This document shows positions 7,647-16,843 of a stretch of DNA of 64,000 bases, in pieces. Below the pieces are notes generated by a model that made no database searches, was not told the origin of the DNA, and worked only from the letters and a program-made list of their open reading frames with translations. The DNA is from Cupriavidus sp. AU9028 (lineage in GTDB: Bacteria > Pseudomonadota > Gammaproteobacteria > Burkholderiales > Burkholderiaceae), in assembly GCF_019795295.1 (NCBI RefSeq), contig NZ_JAIMCG010000012.1, positions 100,916 through 164,915 of the forward strand, in the 5' to 3' direction. The position numbers were made by a program, and so were the translations under genes. Position 1 is the stretch's first letter; every line of letters starts with the position of its first letter.

Positions 7647-8219
7647 ATGACCGACGCAAGCGACAACAGGGCAGCACAAAGCGAGATCGCCACCCTCGGC
7701 GGCGGATGTTTCTGGTGCCTCGAAGCGGTGTACCAGCAGGTCGAGGGCGTGCTGGCGGTCGAATCCGGCTACACCGGCGGACATGTGGACGACCCGAGCT
7801 ACGAACAGGTCTGCAGCGGCGAGACCGGCCATGCGGAAGTGGTGCGGCTGCGCTTCGATCCCGCGGCGATCTCCTACCGCGAGATCCTGGAGATCTTCTT
7901 CGCGATCCACGATCCGACCACGCTGAACCGTCAGGGCAACGATGTCGGCACGCAGTACCGCTCGGTGATCTACACCCATTCGGACGCGCAGCGCCAGACC
8001 GCCGAGGCGGTGATGGCCGATATCGCCGCGCAGCAACTGTACGACGGACCGCTGGTGACACGAATCGAGCCCGAGCAGCCCTACTGGGCCGCCGAGCCTT
8101 ATCACCAGAACTACTGGCGCACCCACCCCGGACAGGGCTACTGCGCGTTCGTCATCACGCCCAAGGTGTCGAAGTTCCGCCAGCGTTTCGCTCACCGGCT
8201 GCGCGCCGAGGCGAGCTGA
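7647..8219 (+). CDS. msrA: Peptide methionine sulfoxide reductase A
   Basis: MsrA reduces methionine-S-sulfoxide in proteins and free methionine, using thioredoxin for turnover. The 190-residue product has the catalytic GGGCFWC motif with Cys21, followed by ESGYTGG and the HAEVV, IFFAIHDPT and GTQYRS segments of the family. The C-terminal GQGYC (Cys166) can act as the recycling cysteine. AGGAG sits just upstream of the ATG. It converges on the DUF72 gene with only 16 bases between stops. A monofunctional MsrA, with no MsrB domain. Confidence 0.96.
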   Translation: MTDASDNRAAQSEIATLGGGCFWCLEAVYQQVEGVLAVESGYTGGHVDDPSYEQVCSGETGHAEVVRLRFDPAAISYREILEIFFAIHDPTTLNRQGNDVGTQYRSVIYTHSDAQRQTAEAVMADIAAQQLYDGPLVTRIEPEQPYWAAEPYHQNYWRTHPGQGYCAFVITPKVSKFRQRFAHRLRAEAS

Positions 8220-8235
8220 CCGCGACGCGCGCGAG

Positions 8236-9276
8236 CTACAGCCGCTGCGCGATGGCCTGGGCCAGCCGCGCCAGTGTCAGCGGCGCGCAGCCCTCGGCGT
8301 TGTTGCTGACGATGACGTAGGCCGGCTGCTCGTTGCGCAGGGTGGCCGCGACGAGCTCGGCCGCTGCCTGCACGGTTTCGTCGTCCGGGGCCCGCAGCTT
8401 GTCGAAAGGCTGGAAGGCCAGCTCGGCCTGTTCGTAGCCATAGCCCTCGCGCAGCAGCCAGCGCAGCACCAGCGGACCGGGTGCGCCCTCGTCCAGCAGC
8501 GCCTGCGCCGACGCCTGGCGCGCCACCGGTGGCATCCGCTCCCGTACGCCGCAACCGAAGCGCACGCCGCGCGCCTTCAGCAGCTTGATGAAGCGCGGCG
8601 TCAGCAGCGCGGCATCGCGCAGCTCGACGGTATAGCAGGCGTGCGGATTGCGCTGCGGATCGAGCGGCGGCAACGCCGACAGGAAGGCGTCGAGCCGCGC
8701 CAGGAAGGCTCCGGCATCGGCAGCCATGGCGCCAAGCGGCGACAGCTGGAACAGCAGCGGCCCGCATTTGGCGCCGAGCCCCGCGGTGGCCGGCTCGATG
8801 AAGTCGCGCACGGCGATGGCCACGTCGAGGAAGGCCGCATTGGGCAGTCGCCCGGCGCCGTTCGACGCGCGCAGCCAGGCATCGCAGACGCTGGCCGGCG
8901 CCTTGACGACGAAGCGAAAGTCGCTGGGAACCTGCGCCCCGTAGGACAGGTAATCGGCCAGCGGAATCGGCGCGTAGAAGCCCCGGTCGATTCCTGCTGC
9001 CCGCAGCAGCGGGTGGCGCGAGTAGGCGGCCAGTCCCTTGCGCGACAACGTGCTTTCGCTGTGATCGCCGGCCCAGACCATGCCCTTCCAGCCGGGATAG
9101 GACCAGGTCGAGGTCCCGAGATACAGATGCCGCGGCAGACGCGCCGCCAGGGCCATCAGCGCCGGATCGGGCGGGGCCGGCATCACCGCGCCGGTGCGGC
9201 CCTTGCCGCCTGCGTCTGCCTGTTGCCTGTCCGGCTGCTGGTCAGCCGGCACGTCTGCGAACAAATCCTCGGTCAA
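8236..9276 (-). CDS. DUF72 (YecE-like) family protein
   Basis: The protein shows the DUF72 TIM-barrel signatures: LYLGTSTWSYPGWKGMVW near the start, FYAPIPLADYLSYGAQVP, FRFVVKAP, CGPLLFQLSP, and the C-terminal AYVIVSNNAEGCAPLTL. The molecular role of DUF72 is not firmly established. The start is uncertain. TTG at 9276 has AGGAC a few bases upstream and lies just after the cfa stop, giving 346 residues with an N-terminal EDLFADVP segment. ATG at 9183 would give 315 residues. Both exclude the longer frame that overlaps cfa. It probably shares a transcript with cfa. Confidence 0.85.
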   Translation of the reverse strand: MTEDLFADVPADQQPDRQQADAGGKGRTGAVMPAPPDPALMALAARLPRHLYLGTSTWSYPGWKGMVWAGDHSESTLSRKGLAAYSRHPLLRAAGIDRGFYAPIPLADYLSYGAQVPSDFRFVVKAPASVCDAWLRASNGAGRLPNAAFLDVAIAVRDFIEPATAGLGAKCGPLLFQLSPLGAMAADAGAFLARLDAFLSALPPLDPQRNPHACYTVELRDAALLTPRFIKLLKARGVRFGCGVRERMPPVARQASAQALLDEGAPGPLVLRWLLREGYGYEQAELAFQPFDKLRAPDDETVQAAAELVAATLRNEQPAYVIVSNNAEGCAPLTLARLAQAIAQRL

Positions 9277-9298
9277 TGTCCTCGTCCAGGTATCGATG

Positions 9299-10531
9299 TC
9301 AGTCCAGCGTCGTCTCGTAGATATAGCGGCGCGACCACGGCAAGGTGCTGGCGCGGCGGCTGGCCTTGTGGCAGACGACCTGATAGATCGACATTTTCTC
9401 GCCTTCGAAGGCCTGCGCACAACCGGCCAGGTAGACGCGCCAGATGCGGTACTTGCGCTCGCCGATCATCTCGCGGATGGTGTCGCCCCTGGCCTCGAAG
9501 TTGTCGGCCCAATGCCGCAACGTCGTCGCGTAGTGCCGGCGCAGCAGCTCGACATCGAAGGCCTCCAGCCCGCCCTTGCTGAGCGTATCGAGCACCAGGC
9601 CGATATGCGGCAGCTCCCCTTGCGGGAACACATAGCGATTCATGAACTCCGCGCCGTCCATCGGCTCCTTGCCGTTGTCGGCATCCGGGGTGGTGATGCC
9701 ATGGTTCATGGCCACCCCGTCGTCGGCCAGCAGCTCGCACATCCGGGAGAAATAGCGGACCAGATTGTCCTTGCCGACATGCTCGAACATGCCGACGCTG
9801 GTGATGCGGTCGAAGGTGCCGCCAACGTCGCGATAGTCCTGCAGGCGGATCTCGATGCGGTCCGACAGGCCCGCCTCCCGCACGCGTTCGGTCGCCAGGG
9901 CGAACTGGTTTTCCGACAGCGTGATGCCGACACAGCGCGCGCCGAATTTCTGCGCGGCGCGCAGCACCAGTGCACCCCAGCCGCAGCCGATATCGAGCAG
10001 GGTCTGGCCCGGCTGCAGGCGGATCTTGGTCAGGATATGGTCGATCTTCTTCAGCTGGGCGGTGGCCAGGTCTTCGTTGCCGTGCTCGAAGTAGGCGCAC
10101 GAATAGACCATGTTTGGGTCCAGCCACAGCCGGTAGAAGTCGTTCGAGACGTCGTAGTGGTACTCGATGGACTTCTTGTCTTCCTGCCGGGTGTGCGAGA
10201 AGTGCCTTGCCACGCGGGCGATGGCGCTGCCGGCCAGCTTGCTGGTCGCGCTGGACAGGCCGTAGGCCACCTCGATGATGTCCGAGAGCCTGCCGTCGAC
10301 GTCGATCTTTTCCTGGACATACGCCTCGCCCAGGTTGTCCAGGGTCGGGCTGAGCAGCAGCGGCAGCGCGGCCGCTTCGCGCACGGTCAGCGTGACCGCC
10401 GGCTGGGTGCTGCGCGCCAGCGAATACTCGTGCCCATCCCACAGACGCAGCTTGACCGGCAGGTCGGCCTGCTCGCGCATGCCCGCGATCCAGCGGTCCA
10501 GTTGCGTGTCCAGTGCTTGCTTGAAAAACAT
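9299..10531 (-). CDS. cfa: Cyclopropane-fatty-acyl-phospholipid synthase
   Basis: The enzyme methylenates double bonds of membrane phospholipid acyl chains using S-adenosylmethionine, a stationary-phase and acid-stress adaptation. The 410-residue product has the family's N-terminal lipid-binding domain and the catalytic methyltransferase core. YHYDVSNDFYRLWLD, MVYSCAYFEHG, the SAM loop LLDIGCGWGALV near residue 175, and SVGMFEHVG are all visible. The start at 10531 follows GGGAGGAAG; the frame extends 14 codons further but without support. It lies 23 bases upstream of the DUF72 gene on the same strand. Confidence 0.95.
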   Translation of the reverse strand: MFFKQALDTQLDRWIAGMREQADLPVKLRLWDGHEYSLARSTQPAVTLTVREAAALPLLLSPTLDNLGEAYVQEKIDVDGRLSDIIEVAYGLSSATSKLAGSAIARVARHFSHTRQEDKKSIEYHYDVSNDFYRLWLDPNMVYSCAYFEHGNEDLATAQLKKIDHILTKIRLQPGQTLLDIGCGWGALVLRAAQKFGARCVGITLSENQFALATERVREAGLSDRIEIRLQDYRDVGGTFDRITSVGMFEHVGKDNLVRYFSRMCELLADDGVAMNHGITTPDADNGKEPMDGAEFMNRYVFPQGELPHIGLVLDTLSKGGLEAFDVELLRRHYATTLRHWADNFEARGDTIREMIGERKYRIWRVYLAGCAQAFEGEKMSIYQVVCHKASRRASTLPWSRRYIYETTLD

Positions 10532-10691
10532 GCGGCTTCCTCCCGATGAATGGCGGCATACTTCTCGAAACAACGACTTGAACTGCTTTCGCGCCCCGTT
10601 GGTGCTTTATACGCCAAAGCGGTCGGCGATGCTGTGGCCTGTGCCGGGCAAACGACAGCCACCACTGCAATTGTGGCCGGCGGGCGACTCC

Positions 10692-11330
10692 TTACGGCGA
10701 CAGACGCGCGATCCGCCACGCGCCATTGGGCTCGCGCAGATAGACGATGCGGTCGTGCAGCCGCGACGGCCGGCCCTGCCAGAACTCGACGCGGGTCGGC
10801 ACCAGCAGGTAGCCGCCCCAGTGCGGTGGGCGCGGCGGATCGTCGCCGAAGCGCTCGCGAAAGGCCGCCTCCCGTTGCTCCAGGAAGGCGCGATCCGGCA
10901 CCTCCGCGCTCTGCTCCGACGCCCATGCACCGAGCCGCGAGCCCAGCGGGCGCGACAGAAAGTAAGCGTCGCTTTCCGCGTCGCTGACCTTCTGTACCCG
11001 GCCTTCGATGCGCACCTGGCGCTCCAGCTGCACCCAATGGAACAGCAGGGCCGCCAGCGGATTGGCGTCCAGGTCGAGGCCCTTGCGGCTCTGGTAGTTG
11101 GTGAAGAAGGTAAAGCCGCGGGCATCGAGACCCTTGAGCAGCACGATGCGCGCGGAGGGCTGGCCGTCGGCATTGACGGTTGCCAGCGTCATCGCGTTCG
11201 GCTCGGGCAACTTGGCGTTCAGCGCTTCGTCGAACCAGCGCTGGAATTGGTCGATCGGATCGGCGGCGACGTCGTTCTCCGTCAGGGAACCGAGAACATA
11301 GGAACGGCGCAGGTCGGCGAGTTGGGTCAT
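10692..11330 (-). CDS. pdxH: Pyridoxine/pyridoxamine 5'-phosphate oxidase
   Basis: PdxH makes pyridoxal 5'-phosphate from the 5'-phosphates of pyridoxine or pyridoxamine with FMN and oxygen. The 212-residue product matches the family from end to end. It has the N-terminal [11 protein letters not shown], the FMN-binding [39 protein letters not shown], and the C-terminal [11 protein letters not shown] substrate-binding segment. The start was placed at the ATG at 11330 because it begins the conserved sequence; the open frame continues upstream without family similarity. It stands alone on the minus strand, separated from cfa by 160 bases. Confidence 0.96.
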   Translation of the reverse strand: MTQLADLRRSYVLGSLTENDVAADPIDQFQRWFDEALNAKLPEPNAMTLATVNADGQPSARIVLLKGLDARGFTFFTNYQSRKGLDLDANPLAALLFHWVQLERQVRIEGRVQKVSDAESDAYFLSRPLGSRLGAWASEQSAEVPDRAFLEQREAAFRERFGDDPPRPPHWGGYLLVPTRVEFWQGRPSRLHDRIVYLREPNGAWRIARLSP

Positions 11331-11464
11331 GGCACGGCGTGAGGGAGTCGTTCGGATTGGCTGGCGTCCACGCTGGCGGCGTTGTGCGCGGCACTGCCTT
11401 CGAGTATAGCGAACGCGATGCCGCTTTCCCTTGCGCTGGCGCAGTCGCGCCGCTTGCAGGTCGC

Positions 11465-12655
11465 TCAGCCCGGCGGCTGCAGCTTGCGCGCCTGGTGCCG
11501 GGAGTAGTAGCCCGCCATGCCCATCGCGCCGGCCATCGACAGGAAGATCGGCAGCATGCCGAGCGCCGTGCCCACCACGCCGAAGGTCAGCGGCCACACC
11601 ACCTGGCTGGTGTTCAACACCGCCGAGCGCAAGCCGAGGGCTTCGCCCGCGCGACCCGAGGGGGAGGCGCTATGCAGGATGTTCATCACGTTCGGCTGCG
11701 CGCTGCCCAGCGCGAGGCCGAGCAGGAACGCCAGGCAGCACATCAGCCAGAACTGGGAAACGAAGGGGTAGAGCAAGTAGGCGAAGCCGCCGACCATCAG
11801 CGCGGCGCGGATGATCTTCCATTCCGACAGCCGCCGCGCGATCAGCGGCATGGCGATGCGGATCGCCAGCGTGGCGATGGCAAACGACCCCAGCACCCAG
11901 CCGATCGAGGAGGGCGACAGGCCGACGCGCGTGCCCTGGATCGGAATCAGGAAGGCATGCAGGTCCCAGGCGGCCGACAGCACGGCACTGGCGACGAATA
12001 CCGCGCGCAGTTCCGGGTAGAAGAGCAGATCCAGCGCCGAGCGACGGCTGCCGTCCTCGGCGGCGCGCTGCGCCGCGCGGGCCCCGCTGGCCGGCAGCCG
12101 GTCGTGCACGAGCCGCAGCCCCACCTGGCCGATCAGCGCCACCGCCACCAGCACCAGGAACGCAGGCCGGAATCCGGCGTGCTCGATGACATAGCCGACC
12201 ACCACCGGACCGAGCGTGCCGGACACCGACAGGCCCAGCGCGTGCCAGGTGTAATTGCGCAAGCGGGTCTGGTCGGTGGAGATCTGCCCGATCAGCAGTT
12301 GCATCGCGACCTGGACCAGCATGAAGCCGACGCCGATCAGCGCGCACGACAGGTATAGCGCGCTGACGCTCTGCCACAGGGCCGGCAGCAGCGTGCCACC
12401 CACCACCATCAGCGAACCGGCGGTCATCGGCCGCCGCGGGCCGATTTCGTCGATGCGGCGGCCGGCGTGGATGGCCAGCACCATCGGCAACAGGGCGTAC
12501 AGCGACATCAACAGGCCCAGCGTCAGCGGGGAGGCCTTCAGGGACAGCGCGAACAGCGAGACGACGACCCGGCTGGCGTTGAACGCAACGTGGTTGCACA
12601 CCGTCAGCGCGATCAGCACGCTGATCGGCAGGGCGGCGGCGGGTGTCGGCGTCAT
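11465..12655 (-). CDS. Major facilitator superfamily transporter
   Basis: The 396-residue protein is highly hydrophobic with the MFS pattern of about twelve membrane helices. A first helix [21 protein letters not shown], the loop 2-3 region [15 protein letters not shown], and a hydrophilic central loop ([18 protein letters not shown]) are visible. The start MTPTPAAAL at 12655 was chosen because the frame upstream runs through the AsmA gene in the wrong reading frame. Substrate is unknown; drug or metabolite efflux is possible. An inverted repeat overlaps its likely promoter, suggesting repression by an unlinked regulator. Confidence 0.85.
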   Translation of the reverse strand: MTPTPAAALPISVLIALTVCNHVAFNASRVVVSLFALSLKASPLTLGLLMSLYALLPMVLAIHAGRRIDEIGPRRPMTAGSLMVVGGTLLPALWQSVSALYLSCALIGVGFMLVQVAMQLLIGQISTDQTRLRNYTWHALGLSVSGTLGPVVVGYVIEHAGFRPAFLVLVAVALIGQVGLRLVHDRLPASGARAAQRAAEDGSRRSALDLLFYPELRAVFVASAVLSAAWDLHAFLIPIQGTRVGLSPSSIGWVLGSFAIATLAIRIAMPLIARRLSEWKIIRAALMVGGFAYLLYPFVSQFWLMCCLAFLLGLALGSAQPNVMNILHSASPSGRAGEALGLRSAVLNTSQVVWPLTFGVVGTALGMLPIFLSMAGAMGMAGYYSRHQARKLQPPG

Positions 12656-12770
12656 GCGCGGGTTCGGATTCGGAGGAGGGGCAAGAGGCCGGTTCGAGGG
12701 GGCGGGAACCGGGCAAGCGTCACATCGAGCGGCGCCTTCCGGTGCCGGCTTCAATGTAAATGGCCGTTTA

Positions 12771-12803
12771 ATTATGAAACCGTTGTGAACATTGCACAAC
12801 GGT
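12771..12803 (-). promoter_or_regulatory. Promoter with overlapping 9-bp inverted repeat, upstream of the MFS gene
   Basis: On the minus strand, -35 TTGTGC (12794-12799) and -10 CATAAT (12771-12776) are separated by 17 bases. The perfect inverted repeat ACCGTTGTG (12779-12787) and CACAACGGT (12795-12803), with a 7-base gap, covers the -35 and most of the spacer. That placement is typical of a repressor site. It lies about 115 bases before the MFS start codon. The cognate regulator is not identifiable from the window. Confidence 0.55.
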
Positions 12804-12912
12804 CCAGGGCAAAGGCGGCGCAAAGTTGGTGCAGCGGCGCACCAAGTGTTGCGTTGCCGCACCAGACGCGCCGGCCACCGTCGGAAGGGAGGGCCGGTGT
12901 TGCGCGGGAGCC

Positions 12913-15225
12913 TCAACCGCCGCCGAACATGGAGTTGCGGTCCGAGGTGCGTCCTTGCCCGCCTGCGGGCGCATTGTCGGGCACGGGGGCGGTCTTCCCG
13001 GCCGTGCCCTGCTGCCCTTGCCCGCCCTGAGCTCCCGGCTCGGTCTTGCCCGCCGCGGCCGGCGCGCTGGCGTCGGCGGGGCGGCCGCGATAGGTCTTGC
13101 CCGGCGGCGGCGCGGTGGGACGCTTGCGCAGCTCTGCCAGCAGCTTGCTGCACTGGCTGTCTTCCTCCGGCGTCAGGTCGATCAGCGGCACGACGGTGGC
13201 CACCGGTGCAAGCAGCGCCAGCGCGACCGCGCCGCCGGCCCGCAGGGCCAGCACGCCGATATCGGGACTGACGCGCGGGTTCTTCAGCGTGCCGCCCACG
13301 TACAGCGGCGAGCGCAGCGAGAACAGCCGCAGGCCCTTGGAGTCCGGGTTGATGGTCAGGCCCAGTTGCTCGTTGGCAAGGTTGACCACCCCGGTGGCAT
13401 TGATCACCGCGTCCTGCGTGTCCACGACGAAGGTACGGGCGCGCGCCATGCCGTCGGTGAAGGTGAAATCGGCCACGCCGCAGTTGATCTGCACCGGCTT
13501 GTCGCCGAACAGCTTGGCGATGATGACGCTGCCTACGTTCAGCCCCATCGCTTCGAGCAGGAACTTGCTGATGGTGCCGTTCTCGATCAGCAGCCGTCCC
13601 TCGCCATTGGACGAGCCGAGCAGCGCGGCCACCGAATTGCCGGTCGCGGACAGCTTGGCCGCGCCGTTGACCTCGCCGACGCTGGCCTGCATCGACTCCA
13701 GGTCCGGGAACAGCTGCTTGAGCTTCAGGCGCCGCGCGGTCATGTCGATGGTCGCGGCCATCGGCTCCCGCTTGCCGTTCAGTTGCAGCGTCGATACCAG
13801 GTTGCCGCCCGCCACGCCAAAGTTGAGCGGGTCCAGCCGCAGCACGCCGTCCTGCAGCTTGATATGGGTGCGCAGGTCGGTGATCGGCAGGTCCTCGTCG
13901 CGCACGATGCGCTGGCCGGTGAAGCGCACGTCGGCGTCGATGCTGTCCCACCGGTCGGTGCGGAACGGCGCCACCGGCAGCGCCTTGTTGGCCGGCTGCT
14001 TGACCACCGGGGAGGAGGGATCGGCGCGGTCGCGCTTGGACTCCGTGCCGACCACCGGCGCGAGGTCGGCGAACCGCAGCTGCCTGGACACCAGTTCTCC
14101 GGACAGCAGCGGCCTCGGCTCGCGCTGGGTATAGCCGAGCGTGCCCGACAGATCGCTGCTGCCGACGCGGCCGGTGAACTTCTCGTAGCGGAAGACGGAC
14201 GCGCCTTTCTCCAGATTGGCCACCAGCCGGCCTTCCGTACGGTAGGGCGGGGTTTCCGGCAGCACGATGCCGGTCAGCGCATACAGGTGAGACATGCTTT
14301 CGCCCGACAGTTGCAGCCGCAGGTCCAGCGCGGCCAGCCGTGCGGGGTCGGTCAGCGTCCCCTCGATCTGCGCGCGCGTGGTGCCGACCCGCACGTCCGC
14401 CTGCAGGGGGAAGGGGCGGCTGGCATCGCGCAGGCTCAGCACCGCGCCGGCCTTGCCGCTGGCGTTGATGGTGGCCTGGTTGTAGCGGCCGGTGGCGCGC
14501 CAGCGAATGCCGTACGGCGCGTCGCCGCCGGCCTTGCCGGTGGCGCCTGGCGTGCTGGCGGCATCGGCTGCCGGCGGCGGTGCGCTCGCGGCGGCCGGGG
14601 CGCTGCTGCTGCCGGTCAGCGGGCCGTCACGCTCGCGGTCGTACAGCGCGGCGTGGTCGATGGTGTCGATGCTGGCGCGCAGCTGGATCTTGCTGGCGGC
14701 ATCGTCGAGCGACAGGTTGCCGCGCGTCAGCACGATCTCGCCCAGGTCCAGTTGCCAGCGCGATGGCTCTTCGTCTTCCTTCTTCGGGAAGGTCCAGTTG
14801 TTGCGCTTGTCGGCCAGCCGTTCCAGCCAGACGGCCGGCCCGTCGACAGTGACGGATGGCAGCGAAATCGTGCGGGTGATCAGGGGAAGGGGCCGCAGCA
14901 CGAAGATCAGTTCGCGCGCTGTCGCCATGTTGGGCTGCTCGGCCCATTCCGGGTTGCCCACGGTGATGTCCCGCGCCGACAGTCGGGGCCAGGGCACCCA
15001 GCTGCGCCAGCCGGCCTCGTTCTCGGGCCGGCGGAATGTGAGCACCAGGTCGCCGTTGACCGCGAAGGGGCGGCCAATGGCATCGCTGACTTTCTGGTTC
15101 AGCCACGGCTTGAGCCGGTTCCAGTCGAAGACGAGGATAAAGATCACCACTGCCGCAATCAGCACGACGGGTGTCAGTGCGCTGATGAGCAGTACCTTGC
15201 GGCGCAGGGACATGCGCAGGGACAT
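12913..15225 (-). CDS. AsmA family protein
   Basis: AsmA-like proteins are inner-membrane-anchored periplasmic proteins linked to outer-membrane assembly and lipid transport. This 770-residue member has an N-terminal membrane helix (residues about 11-33, VLLISALTPVVLIAAVVIFIL) followed by FDWNRLKPWLNQKV. The long beta-rich periplasmic body contains the conserved C-terminal FTFTDGMA and NPRVSPDIG segments. The last 70 residues are rich in Pro, Ala and Gly and look disordered. The start could be 15225 or the in-frame ATG at 15213. The gene is divergent from tcdA. Confidence 0.9.
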   Translation of the reverse strand: MSLRMSLRRKVLLISALTPVVLIAAVVIFILVFDWNRLKPWLNQKVSDAIGRPFAVNGDLVLTFRRPENEAGWRSWVPWPRLSARDITVGNPEWAEQPNMATARELIFVLRPLPLITRTISLPSVTVDGPAVWLERLADKRNNWTFPKKEDEEPSRWQLDLGEIVLTRGNLSLDDAASKIQLRASIDTIDHAALYDRERDGPLTGSSSAPAAASAPPPAADAASTPGATGKAGGDAPYGIRWRATGRYNQATINASGKAGAVLSLRDASRPFPLQADVRVGTTRAQIEGTLTDPARLAALDLRLQLSGESMSHLYALTGIVLPETPPYRTEGRLVANLEKGASVFRYEKFTGRVGSSDLSGTLGYTQREPRPLLSGELVSRQLRFADLAPVVGTESKRDRADPSSPVVKQPANKALPVAPFRTDRWDSIDADVRFTGQRIVRDEDLPITDLRTHIKLQDGVLRLDPLNFGVAGGNLVSTLQLNGKREPMAATIDMTARRLKLKQLFPDLESMQASVGEVNGAAKLSATGNSVAALLGSSNGEGRLLIENGTISKFLLEAMGLNVGSVIIAKLFGDKPVQINCGVADFTFTDGMARARTFVVDTQDAVINATGVVNLANEQLGLTINPDSKGLRLFSLRSPLYVGGTLKNPRVSPDIGVLALRAGGAVALALLAPVATVVPLIDLTPEEDSQCSKLLAELRKRPTAPPPGKTYRGRPADASAPAAAGKTEPGAQGGQGQQGTAGKTAPVPDNAPAGGQGRTSDRNSMFGGG

Positions 15226-15425
15226 GAATTGGAACTCCTGGTCGCCGCGCTGACCTGCTGGTGCCGGCAGCCAGGCGACATGCGGACCATCGTGAGGCTA
15301 TTGTATATTTGGCACCTCCGGGCCTCCTGTCCGCCACTGGCTGACATCGATGCCAGCCGATTCTTCAATTCCCCACGCTGCGGCCATCCCCTTGCGGGCC
15401 GGCCGCTGTCCCGAGTACCCGCTGC

Positions 15426-16325
15426 ATGGCGCAAGACGACTTCCGCAACGATCGCCCCGGCGACGTTGCCGCTTTCTCCGCAATGACGCCGGCCGAACCG
15501 CTGCCGGCGCCGCCGACCCCAGTCGATGACGACTACGACCGCCGCTTCGGTGGCGTGGCGCGGTTGTATGGCGCCGCGGGCCTGGCGCGGCTGGAGGCGG
15601 CCAACATCTGCGTGGTCGGCATCGGCGGGGTCGGCAGCTGGGCCGCCGAGGCGCTGGCGCGGAATGCGGTGGGGCGGGTCACGCTGATCGACCTGGACCA
15701 CATCGCCGCCTCGAACACCAACCGGCAGATTCATGCGCTCGGGGACCAGTACGGCCGCGCCAAGGTCGAGGCGATGGCCGAGCGGATGATGCAGATCAAT
15801 CCCCGTATTCGCGTGCGCACCATCGACGATTTCGTCACAGCGGAGAATGTCGAAGCCTTGCTGGCCGGGCACGACTACGTGATCGACGCGATCGACTCGG
15901 TACGCGTGAAGATCGGGATGCTCGGTTGGGCCCGCCGGCAGGCAGCGCGCATCATCACCTGCGGCGGCGCCGGCGGTCAGCTCGATCCCACCCGCGTGCG
16001 GATTGCCGACCTGTCGCGCACGGTACAGGACCCGCTGCTGGCCAAGGTGCGCTCCGGCCTGCGCAAGCACTGGGGCTGGCCGCGCGATCCGAAAAAGCCG
16101 TTCGGCGTGCCGGCCGTGTATTCCGACGAGCCGTTGCGTTACCCCGAGCCGGAGCAGCAGGCCTGCGGCCTCGACGAGGCGCCCTTCACCGATGCCGCGC
16201 ACCCGCCACGCAGCGGGCCCCAGGGGCTGGCGTGCGCGGGGTTTGGCTCCTCGGTCGGCGTGACGGCGGTGTTTGGCTTTGTTGCCGCTTCGGCGGCGTT
16301 GACCGCGATCGCGGCATCCCGATGA
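15426..16325 (+). CDS. tcdA: tRNA threonylcarbamoyladenosine dehydratase
   Basis: TcdA (CsdL) is an E1-like ATP-dependent enzyme that cyclises t6A37 to ct6A in ANN-decoding tRNAs. The 299-residue product has RRFGGVARLYG, the Rossmann nucleotide loop VVGIGGVGSWAAEAL near residues 63-77, and LIDLDHIAASNTNRQIHAL. YVIDAIDSVRVK and the C-terminal GSSVGVTAVFGFVAA are also typical. The start is uncertain because the first 35 residues are not conserved; ATG at 15483 is an alternative. It overlaps the hemerythrin gene by four bases (ATGA), so the two are probably translationally coupled. Confidence 0.93.
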   Translation: MAQDDFRNDRPGDVAAFSAMTPAEPLPAPPTPVDDDYDRRFGGVARLYGAAGLARLEAANICVVGIGGVGSWAAEALARNAVGRVTLIDLDHIAASNTNRQIHALGDQYGRAKVEAMAERMMQINPRIRVRTIDDFVTAENVEALLAGHDYVIDAIDSVRVKIGMLGWARRQAARIITCGGAGGQLDPTRVRIADLSRTVQDPLLAKVRSGLRKHWGWPRDPKKPFGVPAVYSDEPLRYPEPEQQACGLDEAPFTDAAHPPRSGPQGLACAGFGSSVGVTAVFGFVAASAALTAIAASR

Positions 16326-16801
16326 GCGAGTTCATGCGCGAACCCTGCAACCCGCCTGCTGGCGATCCCGACCTCGATTGCAGTGCCCTGCCGCCGGCAC
16401 TGCGGCTGGGCGAGCCGGTCACCGACCATCTGCACGCCGAATTCCTGCTACTGCTCGAACAGGCGGCGCAGGCGCCCGATGGGGCGCTGCTCGCCGCGCT
16501 GGACGAGTGGCTGGACCATACCCGCTACCACTTCGGCCAGGAGGAGGCGTGGATGGAAGCGATGGGCTACGGCCCGCGCGACTGCCATCGCACCGAGCAC
16601 GAGCAGATGCTGGCGATTGCCGCGCGGGCGCGCGGCTGCGTCGAGCAGGGGGATGCCGAAACCGGACGCCGCCTGATCGCGGAACTGCCGGGCTGGCTGG
16701 CCCAGCACATTGGCCAGCGCGATGCGCCGATGGTCGCGCATATGCGCGAGAACGGCTTCACGCTGGTGGAAGGGCCGGTGCAAGGGCAGGCCGCGCCGTA
16801 A
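16322..16801 (+). CDS. Bacteriohemerythrin domain protein
   Basis: Hemerythrins bind O2 at a di-iron site in a four-helix bundle and serve as oxygen carriers or sensors. The 159-residue protein has the full ligand set: His36 or His38 in DHLHAE, His66 and His70 with Glu74 in HTRYHFGQEE, His89 and His93 in HRTEH, and His129 with Asp134 in HIGQRD. There is no signal peptide, membrane segment or fused signalling domain, so it is a stand-alone cytoplasmic protein. The start ATG overlaps the tcdA stop, the only cue to its expression. The biological reason for this pairing is not known to me. Confidence 0.92.
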   Translation: MSEFMREPCNPPAGDPDLDCSALPPALRLGEPVTDHLHAEFLLLLEQAAQAPDGALLAALDEWLDHTRYHFGQEEAWMEAMGYGPRDCHRTEHEQMLAIAARARGCVEQGDAETGRRLIAELPGWLAQHIGQRDAPMVAHMRENGFTLVEGPVQGQAAP

Positions 16802-16843
16802 CGCCGGGCCTGCCTGGCGCCTTTGACTGCGGCCGCCCCGCCG

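Noticed and set aside
11465-13951. Apparent 828-residue MFS fusion
   Set aside because: The upstream part of the frame reads through AsmA coding sequence in another frame; only the portion from the ATG at 12655 resembles a protein family.
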